From positions 62,001 through 126,000 of the forward strand of contig JASANG010001639.1 in the NCBI GenBank assembly GCA_030248215.1: 64,000 bases of DNA. Direction: 5' to 3'. This DNA is from Enoplolaimus lenunculus (taxonomy: Eukaryota; Nematoda; Enoplea; Enoplida; Thoracostomopsidae). Numbering within the stretch: the first letter of the stretch is position 1; every line of letters begins with the position of its first letter. A program made the position numbers and the translations under genes. The notes below the pieces were generated by a model. That model was given only the letters and a program-made list of their open reading frames with translations. It searched no databases and was not told the origin of the DNA. This document shows, piece after piece, positions 59,601 to 64,000 of this stretch.

Positions 59601-60680
59601 TTTTGATTGGGACTCAAAATGGGAACCCACCTCTTATTACCCCCCTCTTATTCTTATCACTACAGTAAACGTTTAATTCAACGGATAGTTGCAACACCGG
59701 ATACGAAGGGCGGCGGAGGGCAGGTTACAAATAAATAACAGTCCGTAACCGAATAACATGAGGGGTAGTAAGAATTGTGAGAAATAAACAAATTTGACTT
59801 ACACAGTGTATTAATAACGTTACCCAATGCGAGAAGCGATTTATTGATATGCGCTCCTTCTTTGAGTCTTGCATCGTTCATCTGAAACAAAATATAAGTC
59901 GTTTTAAAGTGGACCAGCGAATCATGGAACGTCCGTAGAAAATCATATTCGGGCGTTGGCGCCGAATTTGGAGGACTCCTACAATTGCAATTGAAGATTG
60001 TTCCCTTTTAGACCGAAACTATTTGGGATCACGAGCCCAATTTTGGGTCACGGCCCCCAATGCCCCGCGTGGGGACGCCAATGTATTGAATTTGAATTGA
60101 AAGAGCCGGCACCGAAAAATGGTCAACATATTCGATCATAAAGACTGGTATATCGTTCACGATGGATTAGTAAGGCATACTTATTTTTTAGGTGCTATCA
60201 ATTTTGAATTTGGTAATATTTTCACTAGGTGTAATAGTAAAATGTGTGCTTAATTTTACATAGGGCTGTCGCAATATAAATTGGATGATGCATAATATTT
60301 TCACTAGGTGTAATAGTAAAATGTGTGCTTTATTTTACATAGGGCTGTCGCAAGATAAATTGGATGATGCATAAATAACATAAATGAATTCGACAAAGGG
60401 AGTGGCGAAGCTGAAGTTGTCTTGGCTGTTTTCACTACACCCCCAATTTAGTATACGCAAGCTAGTCCGTAGCCGTAGCCGCCCGATTTCCTTACACAAA
60501 TATTCTGTTATAAATAACGCTGCTCAAAACGGACAATAATATTCAAAATCACACTTTACTCACATTTCCGTCTCCAACTTTTTCAGATCCAGCTAAATCA
60601 ATTAGCACAAGTCGACCCATTTCTTTTGTATGTTTCATTTTAACTTCAGACGGCAGGTCTTCTTTGAGCGTCACATTGAT
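41660..60680 (-). CDS. KIF19: KIF19-like kinesin-8, switch II to C-terminus (18 exons, 5' exons beyond right edge)
   Basis: Exons, transcript order: 60564-60680, 59803-59881, 58054-58235, 55193-55364, 54544-54664, 53712-53789, 51089-51150, 50216-50361, 49843-49878, 49099-49180, 47986-48117, 46626-46720, 46019-46077, 45134-45235, 43909-44110, 43176-43352, 42128-42203 and 41660-41751. All phases agree; 2,010 nt, 669 residues plus TAA. Motor motifs: [12 protein letters not shown] (switch II), [53 protein letters not shown] and YADRAKNI. The spacing between LAGSEK and KEGAHIN and the GGNS-TVMIA-ISPA block match KIF19, a cilium-tip microtubule depolymerase. After the motor come coiled-coil segments ([48 protein letters not shown]) and an Arg/Pro-rich tail. 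The intron at 58053 uses a GC donor. The last four tail exons are less certain: a stop at 43903-43905 is reached if the intron after 43909 is retained. The P-loop exons were not found up to 64000. Confidence 0.86.
42890..43075. repeat. TTAGGC-bearing MITE, partial, in kinesin intron
   Basis: CCTAAGCCTAAGCC runs, AGCTTAAACTGACCC, and a right end GGCCTGTTCTAATACATGGGCCC. The left terminus is missing. Confidence 0.6.
44415..44549. repeat. Palindromic GAGTCAAATTTGACTC element, truncated
   Basis: GAGTCGAACGTTTGACTCCG and CGGAGAGAGTCAATTTGATTCACC followed by TTTTTGCAGTGTA, the right terminus of the palindromic MITE family. The left arm is eroded. Confidence 0.65.
44562..44752. mobile_element. TTAGGC-bearing MITE
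   Basis: Left GGGTCCATGTAAAGATCAGG, right TTTGTTCTATACATTGGTC, with degenerate TTAGGC words inside. Immediately adjacent to the palindromic element that ends at 44549. Confidence 0.7.
44859..45073. mobile_element. TTAGGC-bearing MITE, complete with 8-bp duplication
   Basis: Starts GGTCAATGTAAAGAACAGG, ends CCTGATCTTTACATGGGCC; flanked on both sides by CGTAGTTG. The interior holds CCTAAGCCTAGGCC and CCTAAGCCTAAGCCTAA. Confidence 0.9.
45315..45560. mobile_element. tRNA-like element with inverted ends, copy 4 (reverse orientation)
   Basis: Left TTAACCCTTTCTCACATGAA, right CTCAGTGTGAGAAGGGGTTAA. The tRNA-like core is on the minus strand: AGCTCAGTGGTGATGG-type A box and GTTCGAATC B box. It lies in a kinesin intron. 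Confidence 0.7.
45853..45995. mobile_element. TTAGGC-bearing MITE
   Basis: GCGGAACAGTATTATAAGCATATTCC, CCTAAGCCTAAGCG and right end CCTGAGCTTTACATGGGCC. It ends 23 bp from the kinesin exon at 46019, on the donor side. Confidence 0.7.
46221..46417. mobile_element. TTAGGC-bearing MITE, complete with 8-bp duplication
   Basis: Starts GGCCAATGTTCCTTTGAGG, ends CTTAAAGTAACATGGGCC, flanked on both sides by GTTTGAAT. It contains four consecutive CCTAAG units plus further copies. Confidence 0.92.
47235..47881. mobile_element. Inverted-repeat element, CCAGAGTGG termini, containing another MITE
   Basis: Left CCAGAGTGGGATGTGGGTAA, right GCGAGTAATGTGCCACTCTGG. Both sides carry TTTTTTACCC and CCCGCG motifs. 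Flanks GGCTGAGC and GATTGAGC agree at six of eight positions. The TTAGGC-bearing MITE at 47405-47629 is inserted inside. Confidence 0.75.
47405..47629. mobile_element. TTAGGC-bearing MITE nested in an older element
   Basis: Starts GGCCCATGTTACTTTAAGG, ends CTCAAAGTAACATTGGCC, with perfect 8-bp flanks CGCGCTTT. The interior has two near-identical blocks of TTAGGC repeats each followed by AACACATTTTTGCAACG. Confidence 0.93.
48665..48876. mobile_element. Palindromic GAGTCAAATTTGACTC MITE
   Basis: TACACTGCACAAAATGG at the left and CCATTTTTTGTAGTGATA at the right; the whole copy folds back on itself. In a kinesin intron. Confidence 0.8.
49457..49704. mobile_element. Palindromic GAGTCAAATTTGACTC MITE
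   Basis: Arms ACTGCAAAAAATGGTGAGCC and the inverse TGACTCACAATTTTTTGAAGT; both arms contain TCTCTCCGAAATAGGCTTTT. In a kinesin intron. Confidence 0.8.
49895..50178. mobile_element. Inverted-repeat element with GCATGGTACAAAATGTA arms, second copy
   Basis: Left ACAAGATTGTGCAACTACTAG and GCATGGTACAAAATGTACCA; right CAACGTGCGCC, ACCCTTTTGTACGCC and CAGTTGCACC. It fills most of the kinesin intron between exons 49843-49878 and 50216-50361. Confidence 0.6.
50863..51064. mobile_element. Palindromic GAGTCAAATTTGACTC MITE
   Basis: Near-perfect foldback of about 200 bp, TACACTATAAAAAATGGGC to CCCCCTTTTTACAGTGTA. It lies 24 bp beyond the donor of the kinesin exon at 51089-51150. Confidence 0.85.
51266..53450. 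repeat. 155-bp tandem array, about 14 units, with TTAGGC cores
   Basis: GTTAGGTTTAGGCTTAGG recurs at 51551, 51706, 51850 and 52005 and continues to about 53363, mostly 155 bp apart with some shorter units. Each unit also carries GTTCTTATACATTGCCAA, the right terminus of the TTAGGC-bearing MITE. The array begins with AGCCCATTTAAAGATCAGGGG, the left terminus. It lies in the kinesin intron between exons 51089-51150 and 53712-53789. Confidence 0.95.
53970..54173. mobile_element. Palindromic GAGTCAAATTTGACTC MITE, best copy
   Basis: TACACTGCAAAAAACGGTGAG to CTCACCATTTTTTGCAGTGTA; about 100-bp arms match almost throughout. A TA at each end is compatible with Tc1/mariner-type insertion. Confidence 0.88.
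54871..55142. mobile_element. Inverted-repeat element, third diverged copy
   Basis: Left AAGAGTGTATGATGCAAGAG and CCGCCTTATTTAGCGGAGGGG; right CTTTAAAGGTTGGGG, CATGCCCAGTACATTTTTT and CAGTTGCATAATCTTGTTC. In a kinesin intron. Confidence 0.5.
55656..55838. mobile_element. TTAGGC-bearing MITE
   Basis: CAGGTTTCTGGTGGGTCTATAAAAGAG, then TTAGGC repeats and AACACATTTTTGTAAC, right end CTCTGAAAGTAACATTGGCC. Orientation matches the copy at 47405. Confidence 0.7.
56039..57451 (-). CDS. Unrecognised 470-residue single-exon ORF nested in a kinesin intron
   Basis: An intact ORF from ATG at 57451 to TGA at 56039, inside the 2.7-kb kinesin intron between exons 58054-58235 and 55193-55364 and on the same strand. 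An in-frame TAA lies 15 bp upstream of the ATG with no AG acceptor between, so it is not a kinesin exon. The family is not recognised. The first 100 residues look folded ([42 protein letters not shown]). After that the protein is Ser/Arg/Lys-rich and disordered, with an acidic Glu run at about residues 292-317 followed by PEPEEPEQ, and a C-terminus [20 protein letters not shown]. Codon third positions are visibly richer in G and C than the flanks, which supports coding. It could be a retrogene or a nested gene. Confidence 0.62.
   Translation of the reverse strand: METILRHLGRSDSRERSEVRAALLSASKPVVQTAGIDTSSNSFLGRVFATGNRYGEDRSRKKSWMFRKVPKALVTSTDPMVTLFKASAEQIQLAETMALGNEQEDEIMDYEEGEVYGEDIAPRSPSNRSRKSSRGSSRRTVKSSKQSTGMPEPAKEEASPTNATPKSSRKSLTGSAKDAPAGTRPPTTSSVMASKPLETIPEHAASPKGSKGRGQSPTGSATSRTKSPRPLSKSHSVQDTTTVTQSRKSLKPPVASRSVIGGLKSGGFKGFARSIKAVKSSLKHMGGDEVEAVVDDEEEEEEEEDEEEEDEEEEEPEPEEPEQKGRFSLAGRFRKKIKQVQLATQFTAPAPPPDKSKRSLKSAAKSPSKSSLVSRGSHGSKPSLGSLQEKDEEKIAEEVKVPSPKVELKTRGSTETDEDEEEEETESDKRKRSSRDRGSRRSSDADSGFDFKKALSGIASPEDDVRILVF
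57614..57730. repeat. TTAGGC-bearing MITE, left part
   Basis: CGGCCAATATATAGAACAGG and AACGTAACAGTTGTACAAGC, then eroded CCTAAGC words. It lies just upstream of the nested ORF. Confidence 0.5.
58300..58760. repeat. AT-rich stretch with (TA)n microsatellites
   Basis: TATATATA-rich runs at 58300-58375 and 58710-58760 flank a decayed MITE terminus (AGGTTCAACCGAAATTCCTGTTCCGG) at about 58378. In a kinesin intron. Confidence 0.6.
59225..59775. mobile_element. Inverted-repeat element with roughly 150-bp arms
   Basis: Left arm: AATAAGAGGGGGCAATAA, GTTATCGGTTACGGACTGTTATTTATT, CGCCACCCTTCG, CAACTATCCGTTGAGTTAAACG-type. The right arm at about 59630-59770 is the inverse. The arms enclose about 220 bp of TACGGACTC/TTAGGGACTC repeats. 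In a kinesin intron. Confidence 0.75.
60215..60372. repeat. 79-bp tandem duplication
   Basis: AATATTTTCACTAGGTGTAAT begins at 60215 and again at 60294; the two units are nearly identical. Confidence 0.9.
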
Positions 60681-60724
60681 CTAAAAATGACAAAAATAAT
60701 TTTCTCCAATTCTAATAAATTTTG

Positions 60725-60925
60725 CCCCATAAAGAATCAAGAGCGGGGAAAATTTTCTGTGGGATTGCAATAGAGTATAAGCTTAAGCTTTAGTCTAATT
60801 TTTTGACTTAGGTTTAAGTTTAGGCTTAGGCTTATGTATAAGTTAGTCTAATTTTTTGACTTAGGTTTAAGTTTAGGCTTAGGCTTATGTATAAGCTCAT
60901 TCTGCATTTTGGACTTTGGGACGGA
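60725..60925. repeat. TTAGGC-bearing repeat, partial MITE with internal duplication
   Basis: CCCCATAAAGAATCAAGAGCGGGG, then two copies of a segment TAGTCTAATTTTTTGACTTAGG...TTAGGCTTATGTATAAG about 60 bp apart. It lies just upstream of the first visible kinesin exon. Confidence 0.55.
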
Positions 60926-61016
60926 AAAGGACGCGTTTTTCTTTTTTGAGTTTGAAACTGTTATGACTATGTTTGCTGTTAAACTATAGCAAACAGTATT
61001 CGCTGCGCATAGATTC

Positions 61017-61130
61017 TACACTGCAAAAAATGGTGAGTCGAATTGACTATTTCGGAAATAGGATTTTCCGGACCGCACAAACTGAGTCAAATTCGAATCC
61101 GCTAGAGTTAAATTCGGCTCACTGTGCTAC
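61017..61130. repeat. Palindromic GAGTCAAATTTGACTC element, left arm only
   Basis: TACACTGCAAAAAATGGTGAG and TTTCGGAAATAGGATTTTCC, then GAGTCAAATTCG; the right arm is missing. Confidence 0.65.
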
Positions 61131-63090
61131 TCAAGTCTGAGTTCCTTAGGCAGAGATTTGAATTGGAGAATGCTACACAGAACATATGTCAAAGCCGTAG
61201 CAAATAAATTTAGCCCAAATCCTAACAATCTTACACTATAATAGTCCCGTGGAAAAATCGTTCGACTTTCCATGTATAACATAATTCTTAAAATTATAAT
61301 GCAGCCATGGATACAATTTAATCAGTAAAAGGAAAGAAGGAATGTTGTGAACAGGGTTTTTGATTTCTGTTGACTAGTTTGCTTGGCAGCTGAAATCTGA
61401 GACTGTTCTTTGGTGCGAAAAAGGCAAAGGGGCAGCTTCTGACGCATAGTGCGCCCTCGAAATCTTAGCAACAACAATAATAAAAGCAAAGATTGCATTA
61501 TTGATGTGGTCTGAAATTTTTAACCTCAAAATGCAATTAGGTCAGAGAATACTCTGATGGCAGGTAAAAATTGACTCGATGACAATATCTGTTCTGTTAA
61601 ATCGAACGAATACAGGTTCAGTAAATGTTTGTCCTATGGTTCGTTGCCGGGTTCACATGAGGGTCTGTCTCTACTGTAAATCATTTTCCTTTTCAACGTT
61701 CACAAAAATATGCATTGCCATTTCTGTCTAAATCATCATCTTAAAAATTTTATGCCAAAGGCAAAAATTACGCTATAAAATTTTGGTTTTACGCGTAATT
61801 TGACCATTTCAATGATTATTGTCTAAACTTCAAGCGTTTAACAACTCATTACAAATTTGAAAGAAGAATATTTTGATTGATTAATTAAGTTTACCCTTTT
61901 TTTCGTGTTTTTCCTGAAGCGGATGCTGGCACAGGCAATCTCTATATATTAATATGTGTCGGTGTTTTATAAATTATAAATTTATACGGTATTCAGAAAA
62001 TTTACTTTTATGGCTCCATTCTACGAACGTTTTATGTAGGACTATTAGCTGTAATTTTACTATTTATAAACTAACACAAAAAGTTATTAATAAAAATTTG
62101 CACAAAGTTAATTCAGTTCTTTGATGCAGTTTAAGAAAAATATTTAAAATAAATTAGATGCTACTCAACCAAGCGGAAAAACGCATCTCGAAACGAAATA
62201 CACGCGAATTAAAATAAAATTTTAAAACCGTATTGAGGTTATTAATCAGACTTGGAAACTAGAAATTTTGTGCTATAAAACTAAAGGTTCTAACTACAAG
62301 GAAAGCAGTATTCAGTGTATTTTAGTGTGAAAACGTGGTTTTAGTTTCGTTTCCATAAAAGGATTTTATGTTTATTATAGACTGTGGGTCGCTTTATTTT
62401 CTACAACTGCTGCATACAATGTCAATAATTGTCCTACAAGTATTCAGTCGTTAATTGCGTTGTATCAATCAGCGTACAGACAGATTGAATTGTAAGTTAG
62501 GATTATTTATAAGTTTAACTAAAATATACTCTTGTTTGCCTGTCTTTTGGGCGCTTTACGACGTTCACCTGATAGTTTTTCTAAGGTAAACTTGTGATTC
62601 CCTTAAATCGCTAAAATTTAACAGCCACTATAACCGAATCTTAACACATTGGTCCCAATATTTAGTAAATGAATAACAAACTTGAATCAATCATGGTTTT
62701 GCTCTACCGCCTTAAGCGTACACTTTGTATGAATTTGTCAAAATGTTTGTGTACCAGATGAGCAAAGCTAAACAGTGTAGGTCACGAATATTATTGTGGA
62801 GTAACACATCATAGGTACACACAAAATGAATTGTCTTTAAATTTAAAGACTCTAAAAATTGTTATTTCAGACATTAATAGACTTAAACAGCTCAAAAATT
62901 CGTGCCTGAAATGGTTAAAATATAAATGTATTATATTTAAAAAATCACAGTTGCCAATTTATAAGACATAAATGTCTTCCTTTCGGCATAAATGTCTTCC
63001 GTTCTAGAAATAGTTGTCTTATATTCAAGAGTTAATTTTCTGATTAAAAAGTTGCTCTGTTTATATTCCTAATAGTAAAGATGTCGTGCC
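61131..63090. other. Kinesin intron or upstream region, no exon recognised
   Basis: Very AT-rich. No P-loop motif (GxxxxGKT/S) or other kinesin exon was found on the minus strand, and no plus-strand gene either. Confidence 0.45.
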
Positions 63091-63614
63091 CCAAACAGCT
63101 ATTTGCTCCTGTTGGCAACTGAGACGTCTCAAACGACAAAGGCAGTCCAAAGAACTACCGGAATGCAAACTACTTATGATTATAGAATGGCATAAAACAA
63201 GCAGAGGTTGGAATGCAAACTGTTTATGATTGGTTGCTCAGGCTAAGCTGTGTTCGAGAAAACTGACTTGCACAATAATTATTTGCCTTCACTGTATTTG
63301 CAAATTCTATACATTAAACAAGGTTAACATCGAATTCAAGCAAAGCTTTGTGAGTATGTGCCGTAATGTTTAATCGAATACATCGTTATGTGAATAAGGC
63401 TGTTTTCCACCTCTGTAATCCTTCACTGTTTATTTTATAGTTTACCAATATGTTGAACGCAAATAATTACTGTACAAGTCAGTTTTCTAGAATATGGTCA
63501 AACCTAAACAACCAATCAAAATCAGTTTGCATTCCAGTAGTTGTTAGGCTTGCCCCGAACAGCAATTGTCATTTGGGACGTTACAGTTACCAACTGGGGC
63601 AAATAGTTGTTAGA
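63091..63614. mobile_element. Element with two nested sets of inverted repeats
   Basis: Outer arms: CAAACAGCTATTTGCTCCTG, GTTGGCAACTGAGACGT at the left and the inverse TTACCAACTGGGGCAAATAG at the right. Inner arms: GGAATGCAAACTGTTTATGATTGG at about 63210 and the inverse CCAATCAAAATCAGTTTGCATTCC at 63512-63535. A fragment of the inner arm recurs at 41970-41998. Confidence 0.6.
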
Positions 63615-64000
63615 GGTACGAGATATATAAAAAATCTAATTTTAAGAAAATTTTGAGTTGAGCCCAGCCTCCCCAACCCAAGTTTACGTACAGAACGTAT
63701 CTCAAGTTGTAAAATTAAAGTATTCGGTTCTACTTCAGCCACCTAAGCCATTTTTCCTGGAAACGTTTTATTTTTCATTTCAGAAACATGTCTTATACTT
63801 TAGAAATATTTGACCAAGTCGTTCATAAAACAAAGTCTAAAACTTCAGACTTTAATCTTAAAATTTTCAGATGTATATAAATCTCGAATTTATTGTTTGA
63901 GATTTCATACTGCGTGTACGCGTAGTAATTGTTATGCACAGTGCAATATTCATTACTGCACTATACACGTATTGCTCTGAGTTGCTAGTAGTCAACGCTA

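Noticed and set aside
61131-64000. Search for kinesin P-loop and N-terminal motor exons
   Set aside because: No GQTGSGKT-like sequence, or any other motor motif, is seen on the minus strand; the exons are presumably outside the window.

Overview
The window is animal nuclear DNA, AT-rich and full of introns. It holds six protein-coding genes or gene candidates set in a dense background of small inverted-repeat transposons and tandem arrays. The hexamer TTAGGC, the telomere unit of many nematodes, recurs in short runs across the whole window. Together with the gene content this points to a nematode, probably a repeat-rich lineage with large introns; that assignment is an inference. Gene models were built by hand from splice sites, reading-frame phase and family motifs. 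All exon lengths are phase-consistent. No search was run.

Left block (1-4095, minus strand): the first five exons of the alpha subunit of mitochondrial propionyl-CoA carboxylase (PCCA), from the transit peptide to the start of the ATP-grasp fold. The gene runs off the left edge. From 4100 to 14055 there is no recognised gene: hAT-like MITEs, a 1.9-kb foldback element, a roughly 700-bp tandem array and tRNA-like transposable elements.

Middle block (14056-37188, plus strand): two NADAR-domain genes in tandem. The first encodes a predicted 1,923-residue protein, almost all low-complexity or disordered, with a complete NADAR domain at the C-terminus. The second encodes a compact 193-residue NADAR protein. 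Shared intron positions and an identical 152-nt exon length show that they are paralogues. The 5.5-kb last intron of the large gene contains, on the opposite strand, a complete five-exon p24/TMED (GOLD-domain) cargo-receptor gene with an unusual glutamine-rich insertion between signal peptide and GOLD domain.

Right block (41660-60680, minus strand): 18 exons of a KIF19-type kinesin-8, from the switch II segment of the motor to the stop codon. The ATP-binding exons lie beyond the right edge. One of its introns holds an intact 470-codon single-exon ORF on the same strand. Many kinesin introns carry terminal-inverted-repeat elements, and one intron carries a 2.2-kb tandem array apparently grown from such an element.

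The genes do not form one pathway. The most distinctive signals are the NADAR gene pair, the Q-rich p24 protein nested antisense inside one of them, and several uncatalogued small transposon families. One of these carries TTAGGC repeats, one carries a tRNA-like core, and one keeps its termini while changing its subterminal repeat motif between copies.
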